64,000 nucleotides of DNA from the NCBI RefSeq assembly GCF_900108335.1, contig NZ_FNVT01000022.1:62001-126000 (forward strand), in the 5' to 3' direction. The position numbers and the translations under genes are program-made. The first letter of the stretch is position 1; each line of letters starts with the position of its first letter. Source of the stretch: Nonomuraea solani (GTDB lineage: Bacteria; Actinomycetota; Actinomycetes; Streptosporangiales; Streptosporangiaceae). Shown one piece after another: positions 42,962-54,161 of this stretch. The notes beneath the pieces were generated by a model. The model worked only from the letters and a program-made list of their open reading frames with translations, did not search any database and was not told the DNA's origin.

Positions 42962-44814
42962 GGCGCACAGGCGGGATCCTGCTGGTCGTCACCCTGCTGG
43001 CCGCCACCTTCCTGCTGCTCAGGCTGGGGTCCGAGAACTGGAGCGGGCCACCGAGACGCGACGTCGAGATCGCCGGGCGGATCCCGGCCACCGTCTTCGT
43101 GCCGGGCCGGCCGCCCGCCGGGCATCCGGCCATCGGGTTCACGCTGCCGCGGCCCGCCGGGCAGCGGCCTCCCGTCGTGGTCATCGCGCACGGTCACAGC
43201 GCCGACCGGGAGATGATGAGCCCGATCGCGCGCAGCCTGGCCCGGGCCGGGTACGCGGTGGTGGCCTTCGACCTGGCCGGTCACGGGGCCAGCCGGACGC
43301 CGTTCTCCGTCACGCCGTTCGCCTCGGAGCCCGACCGGCTGCGGGCCGACCTCAAGGCCGTGGTCGACTGGCTGGGGACCTACCCGTACGTGGACGGCCG
43401 GCGCGTGCTGCTCATGGGGCACTCGCTCGGGGCCGCGCTGGTGCTCGACTTCGCCTCGCGGGACCCGCGGCCGGTCGGCACCGTCGCGCTCTCCGGCTCG
43501 GTCAACCCGGCCCTGGCCGGGCCGCTGCGGCCGCGCAACGCGCTCTTCCTCGTCGCCGCCGGGGACGCGCGGCCGATCCACGAGGAGACTCTGGGTACGG
43601 CGCGGCAGCTCGCGGACGTGACCCCCGAGGAGGGGCGGACGTACGGCGACCCGCTGACGGGCCAGGCCGTACGGCGGAGCCTCGTCCCGGGCACCGACCA
43701 CATGACGGTGCTGTGGTCGGACACGGCGTTCCGTGAGGCGGTCGCCTGGATGGACACCTCGGCCGGCAACCCGGCACGCCGGCCACCGGGTCTCGACGAC
43801 CCGCGCCTCGGCCTCAGTGCGTGGTACCTGCCCTGCGCACTGGTGCTGCTGGCGGGGCTGGGCGTCGCGGTGGGCAGGGCGGCCAGGAGAACGGCCCCCC
43901 GTCCCCCGGACGTCCGCGCGACGTACGGCATGGTCATGACGGAACCTCGCGTGCACGCCGTGGTCCCGGAGGGAAACGGCCCTGCCGGGACGATCCCGCC
44001 GCAACGCCGCGCCCACCCTGCGGAAGGAACCGGAGGTGGGGGTGGGAGCGCGGGCGGCGGCATGACCGCAAGCAGGGCCGGGAGCGGGGCCGGGAGCGGG
44101 GCCGAAGGCAGGGCCGGGAGCGGGGCCGGGGTGGGTTCCGGGGCCGGGATGCACTGGCGGCTCGGGTTGTTCCTCGGGGCGATGCTCGTCTCGCTGCCCT
44201 TCCAGTACGTGGGCGGCGTGGACGGCCGCACGCTGGCCGGGTTCCTCGGTCTTGAGGGCGGCGACGCGATGCTGGCCTTCCTCGCCATCTCCGGCGGGAT
44301 CCTCCTGGCGATCCCGGCCCTGGCCCCGGCGAGCCGGCTGGGACGGGTGCTGGCCCCGCCACATCCCCTCACCAGCGGCGCGGCCCGGCTGGTGCCGCCC
44401 GTCCTCGTCGGCCTGGCCGGCACATACGTGCTGCTCGCCCCTCTGGGCCCGGTGTTCCACCGGCTCGTCCCCACCTCCGAGCGCGCGATCGCCGGCATCG
44501 TCTCCGCCGCCCTGGCCCTGCCCTTCTTCCTGGCGCTGGAGGGCCTGCTGCGGCGCGGCAACCTGCTCGTCGCCGTGGCGAGCTCGCTGGCCGGTCGCCT
44601 GCTGGCGGTGATCGTCGTCTACGCGGGGCTGGCCCTGGGCGTCTTCCAGGACATCGTCGGCCTCTACGCCCTGTTCCTCGGCGTGCTGCTCCTGCTGTTC
44701 GAGCCGCTGGCCGCGGCCGCCTACGCGACGGGCCGGGACCCGAGGGTGGCGGCCCTGATCCAGGCGGGCCTGCTCGGCTGGATCGTGGCCGTGACGGTGC
44801 CCTGGTCGGGATGA
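42958..44814 (+). CDS. Alpha/beta hydrolase fused to a multi-helix membrane domain
   Basis: A 618-residue membrane protein. It has an N-terminal helix (ILLVVTLLAATFLLLRL), then an extracytoplasmic or cytoplasmic alpha/beta hydrolase with HGHSADREM, the nucleophile motif MGHSLGAAL near residue 155 and a late histidine in GTDHMTVL. A second membrane helix follows near residue 285. A glycine/serine-rich linker encoded by 12-base repeats leads into a C-terminal block of about six helices. Two-part proteins of this kind are known in actinomycetes without assigned function. The ATG overlaps the hydratase stop, so the two are coupled. Confidence 0.75.
   Translation: MRRTGGILLVVTLLAATFLLLRLGSENWSGPPRRDVEIAGRIPATVFVPGRPPAGHPAIGFTLPRPAGQRPPVVVIAHGHSADREMMSPIARSLARAGYAVVAFDLAGHGASRTPFSVTPFASEPDRLRADLKAVVDWLGTYPYVDGRRVLLMGHSLGAALVLDFASRDPRPVGTVALSGSVNPALAGPLRPRNALFLVAAGDARPIHEETLGTARQLADVTPEEGRTYGDPLTGQAVRRSLVPGTDHMTVLWSDTAFREAVAWMDTSAGNPARRPPGLDDPRLGLSAWYLPCALVLLAGLGVAVGRAARRTAPRPPDVRATYGMVMTEPRVHAVVPEGNGPAGTIPPQRRAHPAEGTGGGGGSAGGGMTASRAGSGAGSGAEGRAGSGAGVGSGAGMHWRLGLFLGAMLVSLPFQYVGGVDGRTLAGFLGLEGGDAMLAFLAISGGILLAIPALAPASRLGRVLAPPHPLTSGAARLVPPVLVGLAGTYVLLAPLGPVFHRLVPTSERAIAGIVSAALALPFFLALEGLLRRGNLLVAVASSLAGRLLAVIVVYAGLALGVFQDIVGLYALFLGVLLLLFEPLAAAAYATGRDPRVAALIQAGLLGWIVAVTVPWSG
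44075..44134 (+). repeat. Five 12-base in-frame repeats encoding a Gly/Ser linker
   Basis: Units begin at 44075, 44087, 44099, 44111 and 44123, with the consensus GGGCCGGGAGCG; units three and five are diverged. They encode Gly-Ala/Arg-Gly-Ser type repeats within the hydrolase-membrane protein. Length variation by slippage is likely between strains. Confidence 0.75.
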
Positions 44815-44842
44815 AAAGGTGGTGACGAGTCAGGGGGTCGGT

Positions 44843-45598
44843 ATGAGCGTGCCGGGCGGACGTACGAGCTGGTTCCGGATGAGCCCGCCCAACCCGGCGG
44901 CGGGCCTCCGGCTCATCTGCCTGCCGCACGGTGGCGGCGGCACGGCCGCGTTCCGGGGGTGGGCGAGCGGGCTGCCCGCCACGATCGAGGTGTGCGCCGT
45001 GCAGTTGCCCGGCCGCGAGAGCCGCATGGGCGAGGATCCCATCGACGACATGGGCGTGCTGCTCGACGGACTCGCCCCGGCCGTCGTCGAGGTGCTGGAC
45101 AGGCCCTTCGCCCTGTACGGCCACAGCATGGGCGCACGCGTCGCCTTCGAGCTGTCCCGCCGCCTGCGCCGCATGGGCGCGCCGGCGCCCCGGCACCTGT
45201 TCGTGTCCGGCTGCCCGGCCCCGCAGTTGCCCCAGCCGCCGCCGCTGCACCCGCTGCCCGAGGCGGAGCTGGTGCGGCGCCTGCGCGAGCTGGGCGGCCT
45301 GCCTCCCGAGGTGTTCGAGATCCCCGGGGTCCTCGACGTGCTGCTGCCGGTGATGCGCGCCGACTTCGCCGTCGTCGAGAACTGCGCGTACGAGCCGGAG
45401 CCGCCCCTCGACCACCCCGTCACGGCGTTCTGCGGCACCACGGACCCGGAGGCCGACCTCGCCCAGACGGCGGCCTGGCAGGCGCAGACGAGCGCCGCGT
45501 TCGCCGCCCACGAGGTGCCCGGCGGCCACTTCTTCGTCCAGGACCGGCGCGCCGACGTGCTGGCCGTGATCGTGAAGGCCCTCTCCACCGATAGTTGA
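44843..45598 (+). CDS. Type II thioesterase
   Basis: A 251-residue external thioesterase of the kind that accompanies NRPS and PKS clusters. Markers are LICLPHGGGG, VQLPGRESR, the nucleophile S95 in GHSMG, the aspartate in GTTDPEAD and the histidine in GGHFF. It removes wrong acyl groups from carrier domains and restores stalled assembly lines. I prefer ATG 44843 behind AGGGGG; GTG 44819 or 44822 would add a few residues. It begins 28 bases after the hydrolase gene and is probably co-transcribed. Its presence is good evidence that the genes left of 49.8 kb belong with the NRPS/PKS operon. Confidence 0.9.
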   Translation: MSVPGGRTSWFRMSPPNPAAGLRLICLPHGGGGTAAFRGWASGLPATIEVCAVQLPGRESRMGEDPIDDMGVLLDGLAPAVVEVLDRPFALYGHSMGARVAFELSRRLRRMGAPAPRHLFVSGCPAPQLPQPPPLHPLPEAELVRRLRELGGLPPEVFEIPGVLDVLLPVMRADFAVVENCAYEPEPPLDHPVTAFCGTTDPEADLAQTAAWQAQTSAAFAAHEVPGGHFFVQDRRADVLAVIVKALSTDS

Positions 45599-45616
45599 GC
45601 CGGGCGGGACGGCGGC

Positions 45617-45647
45617 CCACTTTGGAGGAGTCGTCGTCCTCCTGTGG
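45617..45647 (+). terminator. Hairpin downstream of the thioesterase gene
   Basis: GGAGGA (45624-45629) pairs with TCCTCC (45637-45642) around a 7-base loop, and CCAC (45617-45620) with GTGG (45644-45647) outside it. It starts 18 bases after the thioesterase stop and precedes the PucR-like gene. No T-tract; a weak terminator or leader structure. Confidence 0.4.
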
Positions 45648-45724
45648 CGGATGACAGGTCCTGCCTATCGCGTTTCACTGGGGCCTGGACGGTATTCCAT
45701 CGACAACGTACTTGGGTGATACCC

Positions 45725-46900
45725 ATGGCAGACAAGGAGAAGAGGTTCCAGCTGGTCGTGGAACCCGGTGGGGCCGATTTAGGCGGCTACCCCGACACGC
45801 TGCTCGACGTGGCCGTCACGGGCCGCCGGCTGAGCCAGCGCGAGATGAAGGAATGTGAGAGCACGGGCGCGACCGCCGCCCACGAGGGCCTGTCGCTGGG
45901 CGACACCGTCGATCTCTTCGTCGACGCGACGAAGCGGGCCTGGCCCGACCTGCCGCGCATGGCGCGCGGGCGGTGCAGCCGCATGATCGACGCCGACGCC
46001 GTGGCGGCGATGGGCTCCGACGTGCTGACCGCCATGACGACCGCGGTGGCCGCCGTGACCTCCGGCTACCAGCAGGCGCAGGTGGAGGCCCTGCGCGCGG
46101 AGGAGGACTCCCGCCGGAGGTTCATCGACGACCTGCTGGAGGGCACGGGCGACATCAGCTCGCTGGCCGACCGTGCCGAACGGTTCGGCCTGCAGCTCCT
46201 GGCCGACCACGTCGTGGCGGTGGCCGAGGCGGCCCGGCCGTTCGGCGAGTCGGACCGGGTCCTGGGCCGGGCCGAGGCCGCCCTGCGGGCGGGCGTGGAG
46301 CACGGCAACGTGCTCACGGCCGTCAAGGACGGCCGGATCCTGGTGATCGCTCCGGTGGCGGCGCCGGCCGGGCAGGAGGGCAGAGCGGAGGCCCCCATCG
46401 GGGCGGCGCTGGCCAGGGTGATCGAGCAGGAGGCGGCGACCGCGTGGCGGGTGGCCGTCGGCCAGCCCCGTACCGGTGTCCAGGGAGTGTGCCGCTCCTA
46501 CCGTGACTGTGGCGAGGCGCTGCGGCTGGCCGCCAGGCTCCGCTTCTCGGAGCGGGTCATCGCGGCGGCCGACCTGCTGCTCTACCGGGTCGTGCTCAGG
46601 GACGCGGAGGTCATCGCGGACTTCATCGACACGGTGCTGGGGCCGCTGGTCAACGCCCGTTATGGTGCTGAGCCGCTGCTGGAGACGCTGGACGGCTATT
46701 TCGCCTCCGGCTGCGTGACGGCCAAGGTCGCCCGGCGCTTCTACCTGACGGAGCGCGCGGTGACGTACCGGCTGAACCGGATCCGTGTCCTGACCGGGCA
46801 CGACGTCCATGTGCCCAGGGAGCGGCTGGCGCTGGAGATCGCTCTCATCGGGGCGCGCTATTTCGACTGGCCGCGCAAGCCCCTGCCGGTCGCCTCCTGA
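45725..46900 (+). CDS. PucR/CdaR-like transcriptional regulator
   Basis: A 391-residue regulator. The N-terminal two thirds resemble the helical and GGDEF-like sensing region of PucR-family proteins. The C terminus carries their helix-turn-helix (LETLDGYFASGCVTAKVARR, then TERAVTYRLNRIRVLTGHDV). Such proteins often activate adjacent catabolic or biosynthetic genes in response to a metabolite. I use ATG 45725; no strong ribosome site is visible. It stands between the thioesterase gene and the leftward flavin reductase gene, with which it converges. It is one of two regulators in the cluster. Confidence 0.8.
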   Translation: MADKEKRFQLVVEPGGADLGGYPDTLLDVAVTGRRLSQREMKECESTGATAAHEGLSLGDTVDLFVDATKRAWPDLPRMARGRCSRMIDADAVAAMGSDVLTAMTTAVAAVTSGYQQAQVEALRAEEDSRRRFIDDLLEGTGDISSLADRAERFGLQLLADHVVAVAEAARPFGESDRVLGRAEAALRAGVEHGNVLTAVKDGRILVIAPVAAPAGQEGRAEAPIGAALARVIEQEAATAWRVAVGQPRTGVQGVCRSYRDCGEALRLAARLRFSERVIAAADLLLYRVVLRDAEVIADFIDTVLGPLVNARYGAEPLLETLDGYFASGCVTAKVARRFYLTERAVTYRLNRIRVLTGHDVHVPRERLALEIALIGARYFDWPRKPLPVAS

Positions 46901-46922
46901 ACGGTCCCGTACGGCAGCACCC

Positions 46923-47564
46923 TCACTCTGCCAGGACGTGCGGGCTCGGGCTCTCCTCGGGCGTGAACACCGGCGCGAGCATCCCGTACCTGCGTGAAAG
47001 CCGCACGGTCGGATCCAGTGCGGCGGGATCCACCCGGCGCCGCGACCAGACGGACGGCGCCACGTGCACGTGCACCACCCGGCCGATGATCAAAATGCAG
47101 TTGCCGACCGGCACCTCGTCGGCGAGCACGCACTCGAAGTGCGCGGGCGCCTCTGCGACGCGCGGCGCCTGGACACACCGCGCCGGCTCCGGAGTGACCC
47201 CCGCGATCATGAACTCGTCGCATTCGGGTTCGACGTCCGCGGCCGTCGCGTCCAGGGCGCTGAGCAGCGGCTGGCCGGCGATGTTGACCACGAACTCGCC
47301 CGTCGCGCGGATGTTGCGCAGGGTGTCCTTGACGCCGACGGAGCTGAACGCCACGTGCACCGGATGGTCGGCGACGAGGTTGAAGTACGAGTGCGGCGCG
47401 AGATTCCGGTGGCCGCCCGGCGACACCGTCGAGACCCAGGCGATGGGCCTGGGCACCACGAGCGCCGTCACCAGGTCGTAGGTGTCCGGCCTGCTCCATT
47501 CGGCCGGATCGATCTCCAGGTCCCGGTCGAGGTCCATCGGGGGTCGCGCGTGCGAGCCGGCCAT
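46923..47564 (-). CDS. Flavin reductase-like protein (DIM6/NTAB family)
   Basis: A 213-residue FMN-binding split-barrel protein of the flavin reductase family. Recognisable parts are VVPRPIAWVSTVSPGGHRNLAPHSYF near residues 38-63 and the segment ending GEFVVNIAG. Relatives supply reduced FMN to two-component monooxygenases or act as small reductases. A natural partner in this window is the luciferase-like monooxygenase at 57.5 kb; that pairing is inference. Its ATG overlaps the stop of the upstream unknown gene by one base (TGATG), so both are translated together. Confidence 0.85.
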   Translation of the reverse strand: MAGSHARPPMDLDRDLEIDPAEWSRPDTYDLVTALVVPRPIAWVSTVSPGGHRNLAPHSYFNLVADHPVHVAFSSVGVKDTLRNIRATGEFVVNIAGQPLLSALDATAADVEPECDEFMIAGVTPEPARCVQAPRVAEAPAHFECVLADEVPVGNCILIIGRVVHVHVAPSVWSRRRVDPAALDPTVRLSRRYGMLAPVFTPEESPSPHVLAE

Positions 47565-48685
47565 CAGGTGCTCTCCCTTCCGGGGCGGGCGGTGGCGAGG
47601 AGGGGCAGGGCCGCCGCCACGTCGTCGCCGTATCTCATGAGCAGCCGATACCGGTCGGCCCTGGCGTGCCGCATCGTGCGCAGCATGCTGACCGCGTTGC
47701 CCTCGGTGGCCTCGCCCTGGACGATCGAGCGGTCGCCGCCCACCAGCGCGGCGGCGACGAGGACGTGGCGTTCGATGTCGATGAGGTCGGCTTCGAGCAG
47801 CGCGTCCCTGGCGAGGGCGAGTTCGGGGTCGCGGGCGGCCAGCGTGTCGTACGGTTCGGCGAACTCCTCGACGAGCGCCGCCATCGCGCGCCGGTACGCG
47901 CGGTGCTCGGGCTGGGTGCGGCCGGTCAGCTCGGTGTCCACGGCGGGCGGGCGCATCGTCGGGCGGACGGTCGCCTCGTAGCAGGCGGCGGACATGTCGC
48001 CGGAGTGGACCATGGCGGCGGTGAAGCCCCGCACGTGCACGGTCGCCTCCCGGAGCTCGGCCAGCGTGGCCGCCCGGTCGCCGTTCCGCACCGCGCCGAC
48101 GGCCCGGGTCACGGCGGCGGCGGCGCGGAGGTTGAGGAGGAAGTAGAGGTGGTGGACGACGATCCAGCGGGTCAGCTCGGTCGGCACCGGAAAATACGGC
48201 CCGTCGCCCGGTTTCCGGGAAGGTCCACCCGGCCTTCCGGCGGTGTCGCCCGGGAGGGCGGTCAGCAGGTCGGAGACGGCCAGGAGTTCGGCCGCCAGGT
48301 CGTTCACCTCCAGCCGGGCGTGCCGCAGGTCGTCGAGGGCGCGGGCGGCGATCGTCGTCACCTCGGCGGCCAGGCGCGGCCCGTCCAGCGGCGCCGTACG
48401 GACGCCGAAATACTCGTGGTTCGGCACGATCGGCGCCAGCCCGGAAACGTCGAGCGGCGGCAGCGCCGCCCGGCGGGCCAGCTCGCACACCTGGTCGGCG
48501 GCTCCACCGAGCAGGTCACGGCCCGGCGCCCCGGCGGGGTCCAGCAGGGCGAGGCGGGCCCGGGCCAGTGTGTCCGCCGCCGCCGCGAGGTCCGCCAGGA
48601 GCGGGCCATCGAGCGGGGTACGACTGTGGACGAGACCGTCCTCCGGAAGGACGACGATCCGGATATCGGGGCAACCCGCGCCCAT
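47564..48685 (-). CDS. Protein of unknown family, coupled to the flavin reductase
   Basis: A 373-residue, mostly helical soluble protein that I cannot assign. It begins with CPDIRIVVLPEDGLVHSRTP. Its most distinctive parts are PNHEYFGVRTAPLDGPRLAA, a helix with paired histidines (WIVVHHLYFLLNL) and SGDMSAACYEATVRPTMRPP followed by EHRAYRRAM. The histidines in an all-helical frame are reminiscent of heme or metal oxygenases, but this is only an impression. ATG 48685 has a strong GAGGAGG site. It is co-translated with the flavin reductase and preceded by a TTCCGG-N3-CCGGAA box, so it is probably a cluster enzyme. Confidence 0.7.
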   Translation of the reverse strand: MGAGCPDIRIVVLPEDGLVHSRTPLDGPLLADLAAAADTLARARLALLDPAGAPGRDLLGGAADQVCELARRAALPPLDVSGLAPIVPNHEYFGVRTAPLDGPRLAAEVTTIAARALDDLRHARLEVNDLAAELLAVSDLLTALPGDTAGRPGGPSRKPGDGPYFPVPTELTRWIVVHHLYFLLNLRAAAAVTRAVGAVRNGDRAATLAELREATVHVRGFTAAMVHSGDMSAACYEATVRPTMRPPAVDTELTGRTQPEHRAYRRAMAALVEEFAEPYDTLAARDPELALARDALLEADLIDIERHVLVAAALVGGDRSIVQGEATEGNAVSMLRTMRHARADRYRLLMRYGDDVAAALPLLATARPGREST

Positions 48686-48785
48686 GACCCGACCTCCTCG
48701 TGCCGTGGTGAAGCAGGCCACCATGGTAGGAACCACCGCACTCCGGCCGAACGATCCCGACGTGCACGACCCGGCCACCGTCGTC

Positions 48786-48800
48786 TTCCGGCTTCCGGAA
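48786..48800. promoter_or_regulatory. Copy 3 of the TTCCGG-N3-CCGGAA box (upstream of the unknown gene)
   Basis: TTCCGG (48786-48791), CTT, CCGGAA (48795-48800): a perfect palindrome. It lies 101 bases before the unknown gene and six bases after the stop of the response regulator. At that place it could also be a small terminator hairpin. Confidence 0.45.
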
Positions 48801-48806
48801 AAGCGG

Positions 48807-49580
48807 TCAGTCCCGGTGGGCGGCGGGCGTCCAGTCGAAGTCGGCGACCGAGATGAGACCGCTCTGGTAGGCGAAGACGACGGCCTGCGTGCGGTCGCGT
48901 ACCTCCAACTTGGACAGCATGTGTGAGACGTGCGACTTGACCGTGGAGTCGCTGATGCGCAGGACGGCGGCGATCTCCGACGTGCTCGCTCCGAGCGAGA
49001 GGAAGCGCAGGATGCGCAGCTCCTGCTCGGTGAGGTTGCGCAGCAGCCGGCCCCGTGTGCTGCCGCCGGCGGGCATCGGCAGGAGCGCCCGGGCCGCCGA
49101 GTCGGCGAGCACGACGTTACCCGAGGCGACCGAGACCACGGCGGCGCTGAGCGCGCAGGCGCCGTTCTCCTTGAGCAGGTAGCCCATCGCGCCCGCGGCG
49201 ACCGCCTGGGAGACGTACGACCTGGAGCGCGTCGCCGTGAACACGAGGACCTGCCACTGGCAGGTCTCGGCGATCTCGTGCAGCACGGAGGAGCCCATCT
49301 TGGGCTGGTACGGGTCGATGACGACCACGCAATGCGGGCACGAACGCATCAGTTTCCTGGCGCCGTCTCTGCCGTCGGCCTCGGCGAGGAGGTTCAGGCA
49401 CGGCTCGCGGCGCAGGCTGTCCTTGATGACGCCGCGGGCGAGCGGGTCGGCCTCGATGACGAGGACGTCCACCCGCGCGGCGGCCGGATGCGGTGGCCCT
49501 GGGGATGGCAAGGGGGGTAAGGCGGAATCGACGTGGTGCGTGTGCCGGTCAGCCTCCCCGTTGATGGCTTTAGGGGACAC
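48807..49580 (-). CDS. NarL/FixJ-type response regulator (LuxR family)
   Basis: A 257-residue regulator. After an unusual N-terminal extension of about 35 residues comes a receiver domain with the acidic pocket in IEADP (E43, D45), the phosphorylation site D89 in VVVIDPYQPKMG, and the lysine in LLKENG. The C terminus has a LuxR helix-turn-helix (LTEQELRILRFLSLGASTSEIA, TVKSHVSHMLSKL). No partner kinase gene is nearby, so it may be an orphan regulator. I start at GTG 49580. It is divergent from the NRPS operon and is the leading candidate to bind the TTCCGG-N3-CCGGAA boxes on both sides of it. Confidence 0.85.
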   Translation of the reverse strand: MSPKAINGEADRHTHHVDSALPPLPSPGPPHPAAARVDVLVIEADPLARGVIKDSLRREPCLNLLAEADGRDGARKLMRSCPHCVVVIDPYQPKMGSSVLHEIAETCQWQVLVFTATRSRSYVSQAVAAGAMGYLLKENGACALSAAVVSVASGNVVLADSAARALLPMPAGGSTRGRLLRNLTEQELRILRFLSLGASTSEIAAVLRISDSTVKSHVSHMLSKLEVRDRTQAVVFAYQSGLISVADFDWTPAAHRD

Positions 49581-49660
49581 CCCACCGCCCTCCCCCGGCT
49601 CACCGAGCGTAAACGCGTCTGCGTCCCGGCCGTCGGGCGTGGCTGGTCGCGGCCACCGAT

Positions 49661-49675
49661 TGCCGGTCACCGGAA
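49661..49675. promoter_or_regulatory. Copy 4 of the TTCCGG-N3-CCGGAA box (response regulator/NRPS gap)
   Basis: TGCCGG (49661-49666), TCA, CCGGAA (49670-49675); 11 of 12 arm positions match. It lies 81 bases before the response regulator and 125 bases before the NRPS operon, in their shared promoter region. Confidence 0.45.
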
Positions 49676-49799
49676 GGCGGCTCCGACAGCGAATGTTGGA
49701 ATTCCGCCCTGTGAGTGCCGGCCGCGGCGTACTTACCCTTCCCGGCGAGATGAGTAGAAAGCGTGCCTACTCTGCCGCCACCCCCGAAGGGAACGGACG

Positions 49800-52894
<3,095 letters not shown>

Positions 52895-52898
<4 letters not shown>

Positions 52899-53089
52899 AC
52901 ACGCAGGACGAGTACACCGTCGTGGTCAATGACGAGGAGCAGTATTCGATCTGGCGTCCTGGCCGGCCGCTCCCCGAAGGATGGCAGGCGGGCGGGTTCG
53001 CGGGCTCGAAGGACGACTGCCTCGCGCACATCGCCTCGGTCTGGACCGACATGCGGCCCGCGAGCCTGCGGCGGCAGATGGACGGCTGA
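52895..53089 (+). CDS. MbtH-like protein
   Basis: A 64-residue MbtH-family protein, the small partner that many adenylation domains need for folding and activity. The signature is present: NDEEQYSIWRPGRPLPEGW, then a segment ending in CLAHIASVWTDMRP, with the conserved tryptophans. The GTG start overlaps the stop of the first NRPS gene (GTGA), ensuring joint production. It probably serves one or both adenylation domains of this operon. Confidence 0.95.
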
Positions 53090-53090
53090 C

Positions 53091-54161
53091 GTGGACACGA
53101 CCGTGACGTACACCTTGACACCGGCGGAGCGGGACCGCGTCGACCGGCTGCTCGGCCGGCTCCGCCACACCTACGCGACGGCGGAGGACCCCCGCTTCCT
53201 CTGGGCGGCCAGAGGGGAGGCCTACCGCCATCTGCCGCAGGGGCTGCTGGACTTCCTGCTGGCCTTCCACCACCGGGAGAGCTCGCCCTGGGTCGTGGTG
53301 CGCGGGCTCGGCGTGGACGACGAGCGCATCGGGCCCACCCCGCCCCACTGGGGGCGGCAGGCGGATCCGGCGAGCACCGCGCGCGAGGAGCTGTTCCTGA
53401 CGCTGCTCGGCTGCCTGCTCGGCGACGTGTTCGGCTGGTCGACGCTCCAGCACGGCCACCTGGTGCACAACGTGCTGCCCATCCGTGACCAGGAGCGGGA
53501 GCAGAGCGGGCACGGCAGCCTGGCCGACCTGGCGTGGCACACCGAGGACGGGTTCCATCCGTTCCGGTGCGACTACCTGGGGCTGATGGCGATGCGCAAC
53601 GACGGGCTGATCCCGACGACCGTGTCCGCGATCGACGAGGTACGGCTGTCGCCGGAGGAGGCCGCGATCCTGCGCGAGCCGTATTTCCTGATTTATCCGG
53701 ACAACGAGCATCTGCAGCAGGAGACCCGCGAGCACGGCTACCCCCGCCGCCCGCCGCCCGGCCCCGACCAGTGGTCCGACGCGGCCCCGAGCGCGGTGCT
53801 GTTCGGCGACCCGCGCCGGCCCTACCTGCGCATCGACCCCTACTACATGACCCCGATGCCCGGCAACGAGGAGGCCGCGAGCGGGCTCAAGGCGCTGACC
53901 GGCCGGCTCGAAGCGGGCCTGCGCGACCTGGTGCTCGCCCCCGGCGACCTGGCGTTCGTCGACAACTACCGGGCGGTGCACGGGCGGCGGGCGTTCCCGC
54001 CGCGCTACGACGGCCGGGATCGCTGGCTGAAGAAGGTCACCGTCACCAGGGACCTGCGCAAGTCGCGCCGTGTCCGCGACGGCGTGGACGGCCGGGTGCT
54101 GCATCCGGCCGAGGTGGCCCGGCTGGAGCTCGAAGCGGAGATGACGGGAGCGAGACCGTGA
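53091..54161 (+). CDS. Fe(II)/2-oxoglutarate-dependent amino acid hydroxylase (VioC/AsnO-like)
   Basis: A 356-residue oxygenase of the clavaminate-synthase-like group. The iron ligands are H150 and E152 in AWHTEDGFHP and H297 in AVHGRRAF; an arginine near 311-320 would bind 2-oxoglutarate. The stretch TEDGFHPFRCDYLGLMAMRN closely follows arginine beta-hydroxylase VioC and asparagine oxygenase AsnO. These enzymes beta-hydroxylate a free or carrier-bound amino acid, giving nonstandard building blocks. Its place between the MbtH and the second NRPS suggests it modifies a building block of the peptide. GTG 53091 starts one base after the MbtH stop, and its stop overlaps the next start. Confidence 0.88.
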   Translation: MDTTVTYTLTPAERDRVDRLLGRLRHTYATAEDPRFLWAARGEAYRHLPQGLLDFLLAFHHRESSPWVVVRGLGVDDERIGPTPPHWGRQADPASTAREELFLTLLGCLLGDVFGWSTLQHGHLVHNVLPIRDQEREQSGHGSLADLAWHTEDGFHPFRCDYLGLMAMRNDGLIPTTVSAIDEVRLSPEEAAILREPYFLIYPDNEHLQQETREHGYPRRPPPGPDQWSDAAPSAVLFGDPRRPYLRIDPYYMTPMPGNEEAASGLKALTGRLEAGLRDLVLAPGDLAFVDNYRAVHGRRAFPPRYDGRDRWLKKVTVTRDLRKSRRVRDGVDGRVLHPAEVARLELEAEMTGARP

